Origin: Microcebus murinus
Taxonomy: Eukaryota; Chordata; Mammalia; Primates; Cheirogaleidae
Assembly: GCF_040939455.1 (NCBI RefSeq)
Contig: NC_134108.1
Location: forward strand, 38,236,501 to 38,300,500
Direction: 5' to 3'
Length of the DNA stretch: 64,000 nt
Shown: piece after piece, positions 1 to 13,300 of the stretch
Layout: the number at the start of each line of letters is the position of its first letter
Position numbering within the stretch: position 1 is the stretch's first letter
Program-made: the position numbers and the translations under genes
The notes under the pieces: model-generated
Seen by the model: the letters and a program-made list of their open reading frames with translations, nothing else
The model's database searches: none
What the model was told of the DNA's origin: nothing

Positions 1-25
1 ATGAGAGGCACACTTCACTCATTTT

Positions 26-31
26 TTTATT
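26..31 (-). terminator. Candidate HSF2 poly(A) signal AATAAA (distal, window edge)
   Basis: AATAAAAAAA on the minus strand, followed by GAGTGAAGTGTGCC, a GT-rich downstream-element-like stretch at positions 20-7. Cleavage would fall at about positions 1-15. Confidence 0.5.
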
Positions 32-297
32 AGAAATACAGAAAGCTAGCCAGTAAATTTTTTAACAAAGAACTTTAAAATACATTAAATTTAAAGACAT
101 TATATTACTCCCTTGTAGCAATATACAGTCTGTTTTTTGAGATGAGGCACAAAGATGTTGGTATGACTCATATTAAGAATGGACAACAGACAGTTTAAAG
201 CCACTCCCTCTTATGAGGAAAAAAAAATGTTTCATTCATGTGGGTGTCACCTCTAAAGAAGACACATGGCAGACACTACTACTCAACATTCATTATA

Positions 298-303
298 TTT
301 ATT
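298..303 (-). terminator. Candidate HSF2 poly(A) signal AATAAA (proximal)
   Basis: Perfect hexamer about 720 nt after the stop codon. The next transcript bases contain GT-rich runs. This distance looks typical for an HSF2 3' UTR of about 0.75 kb (from memory, not checked). Confidence 0.45.
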
Positions 304-993
304 TTACTAAATAGTATGGTTCAAAAAACACAAACCAGAAAACCTTTACTTAAAATTAGTCCAACTAAGTGGATGGGGTTGACTCCATCCCATCCCACCC
401 CCCCTTCTTTCTATGTATATGGAGCTGGAACCTTATCAGACAGTGAGCACTCTTGGAAACTTAGCCTTTCCTGTTGAGTATGAATGAACTTTTTTGAACA
501 TAAATGAACTTCTCTGAACCAAGAGAGACAAATGAAGTTTTACAAGATACAGGCACTTTATGTTCCCAGTTTTAAAAATAAGCCAAGTGAAAAATATTTA
601 ATAAAAGTAACTGGAACAGAGAAAGCTTTAGTTCTACCATTAGTTCAAATGACTTACACTCAATGCAAACAGACAGCATCAAACAAGTAAAACAAACACA
701 AACAAAAGTTTAACTGTGGTTAACGGTCAGATTTGTTTTAAAAAAAATCCAATTTACTACAATTGGAGAAAAATGACCATTTGAATCCAACTTAAAGATA
801 TGCTAATAATGTGCATTAAATCTGTGTACTTATGTAGCTGAGTAACATCTGAAAGCTTTGCAAGAATGTGTGGTTAGTGAGAAAAAGCAAAAGGTGCTTT
901 TATTCCACAGTATCTGATTAAACAAAACAAAGCAATTTACAAAAAAAAGTACCAAATGATACTTTAAAATAAATAGTTCATCATTTTGATGAA

Positions 994-1001
994 TATATAC
1001 A
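994..1001 (-). promoter_or_regulatory. Pumilio-type 3' UTR motif
   Basis: Minus strand TGTATATA fits the UGUANAUA consensus, 23 nt after the HSF2 stop codon. A single short match, so it could be chance. Confidence 0.25.
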
Positions 1002-1023
1002 TGTAGAGTCCACTTCTTGGGAT

Positions 1024-1319
1024 TTAGCTATCTAAAAGTGGCATGTCACTATCCAGAGGTGCAGGAGCAAGTTCGCATAAATAAAACAGTGTAGCTTCAC
1101 TAGCTTCAGCTTCAGTCAATGGCTCCAGGCGAACAAGCTTACTTTGGGTTGGTTCTGGGTCTAGGCTGCTATCCAGAAGCTCATCAACTTCTATGGGTTT
1201 ATCTACAGAGGACACAACTTCTGATGATGCTGTTGTACTCCCCTGTTCAACAGTAGAAGCAGGGTTCCCATCAAGGAATGCAAGAAGTGGAAAGGCAGTG
1301 TACTGGATAAGCTGCTTAT
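1024..1319 (-). CDS. HSF2: HSF2 coding exon 13 (residues 439-536 and stop)
   Basis: 296 coding nt. It starts [17 protein letters not shown], the hydrophobic activation segment, and ends [17 protein letters not shown] followed by TAA at 1024-1026. Acceptor TGTAG. The exon continues into the 3' UTR to the left. Confidence 0.97.
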
Positions 1320-4300
1320 CTACAAAGATCAGAAAAACACTCTTTTATCACCAGCTTATACTACGTTCAAGCTGAAGGGAGAAAAATGAAAACAGAGATG
1401 TGTACATATGCAATCACCACTCTTATATAGTCAAAAAATGACATGATGCTTTGTGTCAGTAAATTTTAAAATTTGCAAGTCAGAGAAGTTAGTCTTTATT
1501 CAATAATAAGAAATGAGATTCTTTCAGTTCTCCTAAAGTTAAATAACAAACAAACCCCACCCCCAACTTTAAGAACTGTTACCTCACCTATTGTTCAATT
1601 TTCTCTATATGCTGGAACCTTGACACACTATGCACAGAAGTGAAGCCAGTATATTTTTGTTCAATTGTTAAATATGACAAGACTTTCCTTGGTTTGCATT
1701 TGTTTCTATGTAGGATTCAAAAAAATCCATAGAAGCTAATACTGTATCTATACCTACCTGGTTTGGATTTAGATTTTCTTCCCTCTTCTGAAACTGGCTG
1801 AACTATATTGTTCTTGGTAGTTTCTAATCCTTTATTCTCAGACTAAAAGAAAAAAAACAATATAAAAGTACTTGTTTCATATTTTATATGTTCCTGAAAA
1901 ATATCAAAAAATAAAAAATTGACATAACATATGAATATTTGTATATTATCTGAAATATATGGGAAGGGAGAACATCAGGAAAAATGGACTACAGAGAGAA
2001 ATTTGAGTAGAGGTTACGTAACAAGACTGGTTAAGAAAACTATTGTTATCGCCAATGGGATGAAACAAAGAATCTGAACCAGAATGATAATAAATGTGAA
2101 ATGGAAAAGGTTATCTCAAATAGAATAGAATTTGTCAAGAGTAAAAGACGTGAATGAATCAAAGACAACTGGTTTCAAAATGATAATTTAGAGATAACTC
2201 TTTAAGCAATTAAATTCATTTTAAACAGTTTTGATCAAAAATGTATTACACATTTCACTCATAAATGGAATATTTAGCATTAGCAAACAAATGCAGAATA
2301 GCTCAGGATTACATGGTGACATCCTGAAAACTATTTGTCCCTACACTTTAGAAGCCTGAAAGTTGAGGTGGTGCTTCTTCTTGTCCTTTTTGTGGCTTTT
2401 TAAGTTCTTTTCTGTCATTTAAATTGCTTCTTTCAACCACCGTCTTCTCTCCTTACATCTAATTGTGGCAGGGAAATTAAATCTTTAATGTCAAATTCTT
2501 CAGTGTTCTTTTCAACGATGTTCAAATTCTGAGGTGCAGAGGTTCACAATTTTTCCTGATTAGCTGTAAATCCCAGATACCTGCAACTCCCAGATATCTG
2601 CATGCTGTTTAAGTATACATGATATAATAAACATCTATAAAGTAATTTTAATGATTCACGATATTCATCATAAAATGATGCAGTGTAAGTTTTAGGATTC
2701 AGAGAAGAAAATGACTTCCAAAATATAATAAAAACTACTAAACCTTTCTAAAAATTTGCAAAATATTTTTTTATCTTTTAGCATTCACAATACATACATA
2801 AACATTAATCCAATGATACCTTTCTATTTGTGTACTTCCTAAAATAGGTATTTTCCAAAGATGCTACTGTTATTCTAAAACATGAGAACCAGGATGCCAA
2901 AAAGGTTTCATTTCCCATGCAAATACTCATTCATTGCAGTGGTCACTTAGATTACTGTACTGAGGAGTATAAGGCATTCTGATTTATTAGGAAAGTATTA
3001 TAATTCATGTCATATAATACCTGCCATGGCAAGAGAATGACAACTGATAGGCTAATTATTTGAAAACCAATCTGGATTCAGAACTATAATGAAAACTCAT
3101 TCTCTAATTTTTCCATAATATTGTAGAGCAATATCCAATTTGCTCCTTAACTGCTATTTCTGAAAACTGTATTCAAGCTACTGGTTTTGGGAAGAAGGAA
3201 GATGATCCAAGAATAAAGAATGATTCAATGCCTACGAATAAAAAGTAAAGCACATACTCTAAATGAGTCCATTCAACAGAAGGTCTATGACTTAATAACA
3301 TTCAACAGCACATTTACTGAAACACAGGGCTAAGGTGTTCCACAGAATCTTTAAAATGTAAATCTAGACAAACTATGGTCCATATGCCAAATGCAGCATG
3401 CTGCTGTCTATAAATACTGGAACACAGCCACGCATTAAGTATTTGTTTCTGTTTTTGCACTACAACTGCAGAATTGAGTAGCTAAAACCCAGAACATATC
3501 GCTTCCAAAACCAAAAATATTTACTACTGGCCCTCTACAGGAAAAGTATTCTAACCTCTATATAGATCATCCAGATACTGAATATATAATCAATTTCCTA
3601 GTTCACAATTTCATAAATCCTTTTAGCTCATGCTGCTGTAACTTTGAAAATACAGGAAATCTGGTTAAGCTATCCTCAATGATGACAGTCACGAACATTC
3701 CATCCCTATTTCACTCAGATTTATTTGAGATGTGCTTATTTTTGGACTACAAAGAATAAAAATAAAATCCTGACTTTACTAATTTGGAATATGGACTTGT
3801 TTTACCTTTATGTTCAATGAAAAACAAGGGTTATTAAACAAAGTAGCATAAGATAGAGGCAGTATATACTTATTCAAAACAATAAGTTATACTAAATAAC
3901 AATGATTTATAAACATCTGCTCTAACAACTTCAAATTGTCCTTACTACTCACTAGGAAACCAGTTCTAAAGATTCTCCTGTCAACATTTGCTGAGCCCAA
4001 GTTCCTGTGTTTAAAAAAACAATAATCTTTATAACTTAAAAAAAAAGTCCAAAACCTATACATCATTGTTCCAACTTAGTTCTCCTCCAATTAGGAAAAA
4101 TTCCTGAGTTTTTACTGCATGCTAATAAAATGAAGGAGCATACAGGAAAATATAGGTATCAGTAAATTTTCAATAAAAAATGCTGAGAAGTTGTTTCAAG
4201 AGGAGTAAGAATATAAAATGTAGCACATAAAACATGAAGAAATGTTTTAATCATTTATTTTAAAGATATACCTCAATATGCCAAGTTCAGTTAGGTGATC

Positions 4301-7300
4301 TCCCAGCATCAAAAGAAGTTGATTTCATACTGGTAGTTAATCCCACAAGTTCAAGCAAAATTGGACAATAACTTACCACATAACCAAAAACTAATTTTTC
4401 ATTTAGAATTTTATTATCTTGATCACACACATTAGGTAAGAATATAAAATGCTTTTTGTAACTGGGAGTAATATTGCTCTCTGCTTTCTAGGGGCTTTTT
4501 TCAGATATTTATAGCTATGGGTCCTGAGCAACATGAATTAAAACTTACTTTTGTATTATTGATGTAATCTGTGGGACTCATCTGCACAGAACTAGTGAAA
4601 AGCTGAAAGACCAAACAAGAAAGATAAGTTTAAAAAAATATTTAAAAAGAATTGTGTGTTCAAATTTTTTATACAGCCAAGTTGGGTGAAGAGATGTAGC
4701 TCCTGCACTAGGAAGTTTACATATAGTAAACAAGTTTGGAAGAGAAAAGCAGGAAAGCAAAAAAAAAAAAAAAACCAAACAAACAAAAGCAAAATAAGAT
4801 AGCCCATGCATTAGATAGAATTTTATGTGGTAGAATTTCTTATAAAACAGTGGGATAAATCACTTTAGACAATGGTGGTTTTCCCCACCTCCCCTCTCCT
4901 TTATGATTCTCCATTCAATTGCATTTCCTTTATTTTTTTTCTCTAAGTGCCTTTGGCCTTAAGTGGCCCAGGCTGACATCTGTGCTCTTACACTAAGATT
5001 TCACTGAATACCTGCTAATTAGGTAACACATTTATAGAATCTGCTCTATGACAGTGTCTCCTAAACTATACCTCAAGCAGAGCCCTCTGACAAAATGGCA
5101 AATCTACTTGTTGGTTCTATTCATTCACCTAGTAAGGGAAGTCAGTGCTAAGACAACTGCTTATTGTACTCCTCAGTCCAGGCAGTTTACAGATAAAATT
5201 GTTTAAGTAATAAGCTTCAAAGTCATTCATTACACCGGGATTTACTGAGCATCTAAGAAATAATTGTCATCATTAAGAATACAAGATAAAGATGTTATTC
5301 TTGCTCTCCAGGAGCTTACAATCTAAAGGCTGAGGTAAGACCAACATCAAATAGTAACATACACAATCCAGTATTTTAACAAAGGATGGTGGGGCTCAAC
5401 AGTACTAAGGAGTTAAGAGAATGAGAAGAGAGGTAAGTACATACAGACACACACATGATCAAACAAAAAGGCCTTGAAATAACTATGTGATATATATCAG
5501 TACCTGGATAGTGTTAGGTTAGAACTTGGAAAGGAGAAGATGAAGGGTACAGTACACTGGTGTAACATTAGCAACAACAAAGAAAGTAGGGTATGTTCTA
5601 GAAATAGGTAAGGCCAGTGAATATAGAAATAACACAGAAGTTCGGAACTGAATAGTGAGTTATATACACAGATATATAACAAATAACAACAGAAGTTCTG
5701 AATTTAATAGTTACATACACAGGTTCAAAAAGTACAGTGAGGTCAGTGGATGAGGCCATATCCTCTCAGCAATAAAGCCTTGGGAATGGCCTGACCAATG
5801 AAATAAGGTCATTTTATGAGAATGAGCATACCAAATAGTTTACTGGATAGAATAAAATGCAGAGAAGCCACAGGTAGATCCTTCTTCCATGCTCTCTAGA
5901 CACTGATTCTTCTCCTTAAAGTTCCACATTCACAGTTGTCCTATAAAAATCCCTGGCTTTTCCTTTTCTTTTTATTTCCTCTTTCTCCTTTCATTCCAAC
6001 TACCATTCCCAGAAGAGAAAGACAGCTCAGATCCTTGAGAGTAGATAGGTACACATGATAACTAATCTCTGCCAGTTCAGCCTGTTACTCCCTAACAGGC
6101 CTAACCAGATTTTGCCCCAAACTGAGGGTGGCACCTGAAGAGGGCCAGCAGTGTAAGCTCCTGTCTTCCCCTCTTTGTCCCACAACCTGTACCTCACATT
6201 GACTCAGGAATATCTTACATGTATTCCCAGCAGACAAATGATATAAAGTAGAAAAAAAGAGACCATATATTAATATGAGCTGTCACAGCTGGTTGAATTT
6301 TAAGGCCAGGCCCCTCCTGCTGACTACACTTTGAGATATGCAGTACTGAACTCTGCAGAAAGAAACTATTCTTCATCAGCACATTTATTCACATTTTTAC
6401 CATCTTTCCCAGTCCAGAAAACAAGGTAATTCATAGATTTTTTTGTTTATGACAATACAGCATAATTCAAGGATAAAATAATGAGGATCTTGAATGAGAG
6501 AAGCAAAAGTGGAAACAAGTAGGGATGCCTTGTGAATACTATTTTAGAAAACAGACAGGACTTAGTGAGTGATGAGATAAAGACAAAGAAGGGAAACCAA
6601 GGTGTTTCTGTAATAACTATCCTGGGTGATTAAACAGAAGTCTGATACCACTATAGAAAATAAGAAAGCTGTAAAGGGTAACTAATGTAGAGAATAAAGG
6701 AAAGTATGGCATTGAACACAATCTGAGGCAAGATATAATCGATGATCCCAAAGGCATTAAATTAGAATTTATGCCAAGTTTACTTTAAAAAATGTTAAGA
6801 GCTGGAGATACATATTTGAGAGCAATCTTACAAGCCAAAATCTCATCACATAGGAAGAGTAGAAAAAGAAGGTAGAAAAAATAAAAAGGAGGATAAAAGA
6901 TGGGGTGCATTGGGAATGCCCGTAAGTTAAAACATTAGAAAAAAGGAAAAGCTCTTAGAGAAAATAGAGATGGTTAGGCAGACAGAAAAGAACAAAAAAG
7001 TCCAGTGCCTCTAAAGTCAATGAAAAAAGTTCTGTTGTACAGAACACTCATTAATAATAATAGTGCTAATTATTTATAATTCTTGCAACAGTCCTTCATG
7101 TTAGGCATTAGCCACATTTAATAGATGGGAAAACCAGGTAAGAGAGGTTAATTTTCCAAGGTTAGTAACACAGCTAGTAAATAACATGAGTCAATAATGG
7201 AACCCAGACTTATCTGAGTCAAAACAAACCTTCCTCCACTAGCCCACTGGACTGATTTAGCAAAACAAACCAAAAAAACACACACAGTCTACTTATAATG

Positions 7301-10300
7301 AATGGAAAACCAAGACAACAGAGACAGCACAGAGTTAGAGTAAATAAGCAAAACAATAGAAAGTTTCAGAAAAAATAGAGTAAAAAAGAGGTAACAAATA
7401 TAACCGCTCATTTCTAACGTTTTATAGTGAAAAAGTGAGAGAAACAGAATGGTAAATGAGCAAAATGTCAAAATGCTTGTCTTTTAAGAAAGAGAAGATC
7501 TGTACCTATTGAAGGCACAGGGGAAAGAATAAGGACAGAGAAAAAAATATAGATAGACAGCAGGCAGCAGTATAAATTAGCTTTAAAGAAGAAGTAAGCA
7601 TTTCCTCTAAGAAGAAAAGATATGAAATTGGAAACAGACACACCTTATGAGAGGACCAGGGCACACTGAATTATCTTCTGTGAACGGGGAGGAGCTGGCT
7701 GGATAAGGTCTTGAGGGCAAGTGTGACAAATGTTCCAAAGTTGGATTAAAATGGCCTAGTTAAAGACAGCAAAGATTTGTAAATGGCTAGAATTATGGGA
7801 TTCTCTTCATTTTTAGTGATTTAAAGGGAAGATATTTTAAAAGGTCCCTGGATTCTAGAGTGGGAATAAGAGCTGATAGAATCAAGAAGGACTGTCAGGT
7901 TACCATTAACAAGTTGAAGGAGGTCATCAACATGAATGCTTAATTCACTTAATATAGTTATACAGGTCAGCATGGAAAGGAAATCTTCAAAGAAAGTGAA
8001 ATCCACTCTCAGAGGTGCTGATGATTTGGAAAGGGTGATAAAGTCATGGATCACTGACAAAGACTGATGAAAAGTACAGGAGTAAAGTGGTAAATTAATG
8101 GACTTAAAATAAGATTGAGAGTAAAAAGGACTAATTCCTTTAGCCTCATTGAGAGGTTCTCAAAAGGGTAAAACTATAGAATCTTTTGATGTGATAAGCT
8201 GCAACTTAAGGCAAGAAACACAGAAAAAGGAGTAACAAAACTTTTCTGAATAAAAAGAGAAAGCTGTTCACAACAGAAAATGGACAAAGGACAAAGAAAA
8301 AGATTTATCTGAGCAAGGCCAGGCCATCTAGGAAGCTGTAGGTAAGGGAAGGAAGAATAGCAGGAACAAGAGGGAAGACAGTGAGAAAGGTGATTAAGTA
8401 TGAGAAATGGTAGATAAGGACTCACAGCCCAGATAATATTGGAGTCAAGTTCATAGAGATGGTAGTGGAGACTGAAGCAGGGGAACCTTGGGACTCAAGA
8501 CATAAAAATATAGCAAATATATTAAAAATATATTTGAGTAGAAAATGTTAATTCCTAAAGTATTAATAAATGTGTCCATGCTATTTCTTAGCTAAGTACC
8601 TCTATTACTAACTTTCACAGATTTCTATTCAGTAACAATTTATTCCAGAACAAAACATAACACAGTGACAAGTCCAGACAAGACCTGGATTTAATAGTAC
8701 TGCTGAACAGATTTGATATGTTGTCACAGGAGATTAACTGAACTGCCCTACCCAGGAGCAAGTAGTGATTACCCTCCTTCAAAGTCCCAAACCCATTTTT
8801 TCCTTCTTTCTGATAAACAAAACTGTTTATTTTAAAAAAAGAAAATGCAAAAACCACAGTATATAATTAAAAAAAAAAAAGATGTGTCCATTTTTAAATA
8901 ATATACATAAATACACAAATTACCAGTACACAAAAGATTATCCAAAGTACCTACATCAACCAGGAGATCTGGGTCTATGCTAAACTGTCTTCCTGACAGC
9001 ATGGCTTGGAAGTCCTCTAAACTGCAATCAATACTGTCAAGATAATCCAACAGCTCAACCCTAAGAAAAAAAATATATAAAAAAAACCAAATGTTAGGTT
9101 TCCTTGTTTTTATATTTAAAAATCACCATTATAACCTGGTTAGGTAAAATATTGCTAGCAACTGCTGAATCCTAATCAGTTCTTAATCTCAAGAGAGTTT
9201 AAGATTTGGGATTCCTGAAAAGGTGATTAACTCAGAACTCAGTCTTTACGCAAAACTTTAGTGTTTGAAGAAAAAAGCTTCTGCAATACAATCTGATTCA
9301 CCTTTTTCCTCTATACTATTACAAAATGTTTAAATTCATTACTGATTATTAGTTTTATGTTACAAAATAAGTCCCTTAATAGAAATTATATTATTGTACG
9401 TAGTCCTAATACAAAGACAAACACACAAAATCACAAACACCTTATGTAGTCTCAAAACAAGTAAAGAAATGTGAGGAATTGCCAGGAAAACCCAAAGACT
9501 ACTCTTGGGATGATTAAATTCCTTTCACGACAGAGTTCAACCCTGAACAAAACAGAGAAAGATAGACTACATGGGTTTATCATCACAAAGGAAGATCAAA
9601 GAATAACAGAATATGTGAACTGAACACAGAAAGTAAATAATTTTAGACAATATCTACATGAGCACTCACTTTCCCAAAAGATTGATGTTATCATTTAAAA
9701 TGGAATCCATCATGGTCACAGGATCTTCTGTGGTCAGACTGGATGAGCCATTTATCTGCACAGCACTAGACATGAGAGGACTGGTGCCATCATTGCTTGA
9801 ACTTAGGGATTCTCTGGCTGCTTCACTCTGCTCTCCACTCTGAATGACAGGTGCATACTCATCCTCATTGTCATCTTCAACAATAACAATATCAGGGTAC
9901 TGGCTACAGCTAGATCAAAGATATGAGAAAGAAGAACCAATTATATTATCAGACAAGTTCAATAAATTCTATCCATTCATTCCCCATGAAAAACTCTCTC
10001 TCCATACCACATATTGAACGGCTTAAATTTCCTGCATAGCTTAATTACAGTATTGATACTTCATAAGATACAAGATTATGAAGCATCAATGAAAACTGTT
10101 CAATTCCAAAATAAAAAAGTCAATCAATTCTCATTATTTCTTCATTTGAGGGGAAGAAGAGGTGAGGCTTTAATGGGTTGAATAATTTGGCTTGATTATT
10201 ATATTCAGTTTAATAATCCAAATATGAGACAGATACTTATTAAAGAACAAAGTAGTTTTGAATTTAGCTCTATAATAAGAAAAGTGATCAATATTTTCAC

Positions 10301-13300
10301 AAATTTTATCTCAAACTCCTTACTTGGAGGGATCAGATATAACATCCTCATTAGTTTCTGGAATAACTGGGATATTTTCTTCATCTGCATTATCATCAGT
10401 AACATCATAAATAATGATGTCATCTGAAATCCGCTCCCTTGGCTTTAAACCTTCAGTACGACTGTGTGGAACCTAAAAAATCAGGGAGAAAAATATGTCT
10501 AAAATTTGAAATCATACCATCAAACAAGTTATAATTTAAAAAGTAACTGGGCAGCTAATGGTAGGCAAAATAAATATACTCTCTGCTTTTATGGGGCTTA
10601 TATACTAATTGGTATTAATTGCACCAATTTACAGAGGCATGAGGTACATTATGTGCATTCAACTTAATTATTTTTTTTGCTGTGACGGCCCCTGAAGATG
10701 ACATATCTAAGAATGTTTCTATGGAAAGATCTTCAAATCTGAAGTATTTTTTTTACTTTAAGAGTAAAAACAAAAAAAGTCTTAAGACTTCACTAGAAAT
10801 TTCAAGTATAATTATTGATCACCACTGTGCTGACAGATTATTTCAGCTCAAGTTACTCTGTTTTTACACACATTTTCTTACTCATTAACTAGCTTCACCA
10901 ATAGAAAACAAGTACTTCAACTATGTCACAGTTAACTGTCAGCCTGGCTTTTTATTTTTTATTAATATTAAGGTACAAACATATTCAGGCCATAGTTACA
11001 TTAATAAAATAAGTTCAATCCTCCAAAGCAAACTAATCATTACTATAACATAAAAAAATCTATAAATTTAAATACAACAATATGGAGGCAAAATACACGA
11101 AATATTTTAAGATACATAAATCCAGTTAAATTAAAAAATCTTCACCCATTTACATGAGCCTTCAATCCTAAAAACAAACGTATTTAGGTATGCTTGACTA
11201 TTCAGAAACAGTGGTGGCAAGGGGAACCAGATGTGAGGTTAACTGATATGCCCAAGTACAAAAATCTTGGTGCTTTAATAATAAATCTGAAACAATATTT
11301 ACAATTATAAAATTTGAAAGTAACAATGACAATAAGATAATAAAAAGGTTTAGACTCTGGACTGGACTAATTTGCCACTGGATGTAAGTTTGAAAATTAG
11401 AGTATGTGACAAAAATGAAGGTAAACGAAAGTATTTTGAAATATTTTTTTAAAAAGTTAAAAGCTGCCTAGTCAGTGCACATTTATAATAAAAGCTGGAA
11501 ATAAAATAGCCAATAGAAGAATGCACATTGCATTATCATAATTATATTATTACATTATTATCTTCAATTAATATTACATAGCATTGAAATAAATGAACTA
11601 AATCTCTATGTTCTACAAATCTCAAAAGCAATACCAAGTAAAAAAAACCACATTGCAAAATGATATGTATAAAATGGTATCATTTATATGAAGTTTAGAA
11701 ATATGCAAAATAATACCAAATACTGCTCTTAGATTCACACATACAAAATGGCCACGGGAATCAAAAATATTAATTCAAGATAGTGATTACCTCTAGGTGA
11801 GATGAGAGAGAAAGAGGGGGGATGAAAGAAGGAGAGAAATGAACTTGCAAACAGGCAACTGGGACAACTATATTTGTAATGATTTATTTCTTAAAACAAG
11901 CTGAAGCAAATATTGAAAAAGGACACGATTTAACAAAGCTGTGGGATGAGCACTTAACTATTCTTCACTAAATTTTGAATGCATGAAACACTGCCATAAT
12001 AAAATCTAGTTTGAGACAAATATAAAATGGACTCTAACAAAAAAAATTACTTTATGATGGTGATTATCAGTTGGTTCTTTGACTATGTGTTGAAATAGAT
12101 TCTTCTTTTGGGCTCCATTAGTGTTTAGAAGTAAAGGCCTGAAAATGAAGAATATTCACAGTTCAGTGAAGCAAACATACAAGAAATTTAAATTGTTTCT
12201 ACTTACACACACACACACGCACACACTCTCACCTTAACAATGAATAAAAAATTTCAGTGAAAATGAAAAAACTCTTAAAAATGATTATATCTTAGGAATA
12301 GAAACTGAGGAACGAGAATGTCTAGAACTTTTAGTTCTCCATTCTTTTATAGTACTTGTTATAATAAATATAATGAACTAGTTTCTCCAGATATACTTCA
12401 CTGCCTACTGAACTACACAACTCATTATGAACTGTATTTACATAGTAAAAAGAAAAAAATAGGCAATATCTTTCAGAATTAATTAGGGGAGACAGAGTTA
12501 AAACCACAAAGCTCATAATCAAGCTTTTCCACTATCTTATAGCCTTACAGATAATTTTTTTCTCTTTCCAACTATTCCTTTTGTCCATTATTCTTCTTAT
12601 ATTTTTGCTATGACAATGGTAGCTACTGACATTTACTGGTATTATGACCCATAGGTGAGATACAGGTTTAAAATGACTACTGAGTGGATTAAACATACAA
12701 GAGATCAAATAAAACAACTATTGATTTTTTTTACAATATAGTCTCATTTTTTAGAATTTCCCTCACTCAGGCCTCCCAATGCTACTTTAAATTGCTAATG
12801 TGAATGTAAAATGAATTCTTTATTAACTGTATGTATGTCTATAAAATGACTATTTAGGGTAGGCTACCCTTATCTCTCAAAAACATCAGCAGGATAAAAG
12901 AAGTAGAAAATAGCACCACCCTTGAGATATAATGAGTATAATTTCACAAGGGAGGACTGTTCTTTTGGGAAAACAGGCATACACTACTCAGCAAATATAG
13001 GCCATTCATAGTTAAATACTAAAAAGTTTGCCTGTCTATGCACAGGTCAAAATGTTTTATAATAAAAACTTACCTGGGCATTTATTCAAACCTTAAAATC
13101 TGTACCCCCATAATATGCCAAAATAAAAAAAAATAAAAAAAAATAAAAAAAATCTATAAAAAAAAATAAAATAAAAACTTACCTTTTACGTTTTAAACTC
13201 ACAAGTTGGTTATTCTGAACCAATGTAACAATAAATTGGACAATCTGAAAGGAAAATAAGTAAAAATTTTTCCTATATGACTTTCAATTCTTTATGAAAT

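Larger units (their letters stand above)
1..1023 (-). other. HSF2: HSF2 3' untranslated region
   Basis: AT-rich sequence following the stop codon with no repeat element. AATAAA hexamers on the minus strand lie at 899-904, 298-303 and 26-31. The last two would give 3' UTRs of roughly 0.75 and 1.0 kb. A Pumilio-type UGUAUAUA motif lies at 994-1001, just after the stop. The true end cannot be chosen from sequence alone. Confidence 0.8.
1320..4548 (-). other. HSF2 introns 12 and 11 (excluding exon 12)
   Basis: AT-rich intron sequence with no gene. It holds a MER5A copy (3365-3558) and a possible decayed coding-like segment (2340-2535), listed separately. Nothing else recognised. Confidence 0.7.
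4603..8954 (-). other. HSF2 intron 10
   Basis: 4.35 kb with no gene. Much of 6400-8460 resembles L2 in minus orientation, with a MIR fragment at 7070-7220. 5240-5340 resembles an L2 end. The rest is unassigned. Confidence 0.6.

Noticed and set aside
13074..13153. Possible 80-nt pseudoexon (TTTTATAG acceptor to the decoy donor) in HSF2 intron 6
   Set aside because: The intron it would leave after exon 6 is only about 30 nt, too short for splicing. Donor competition is the more plausible effect.
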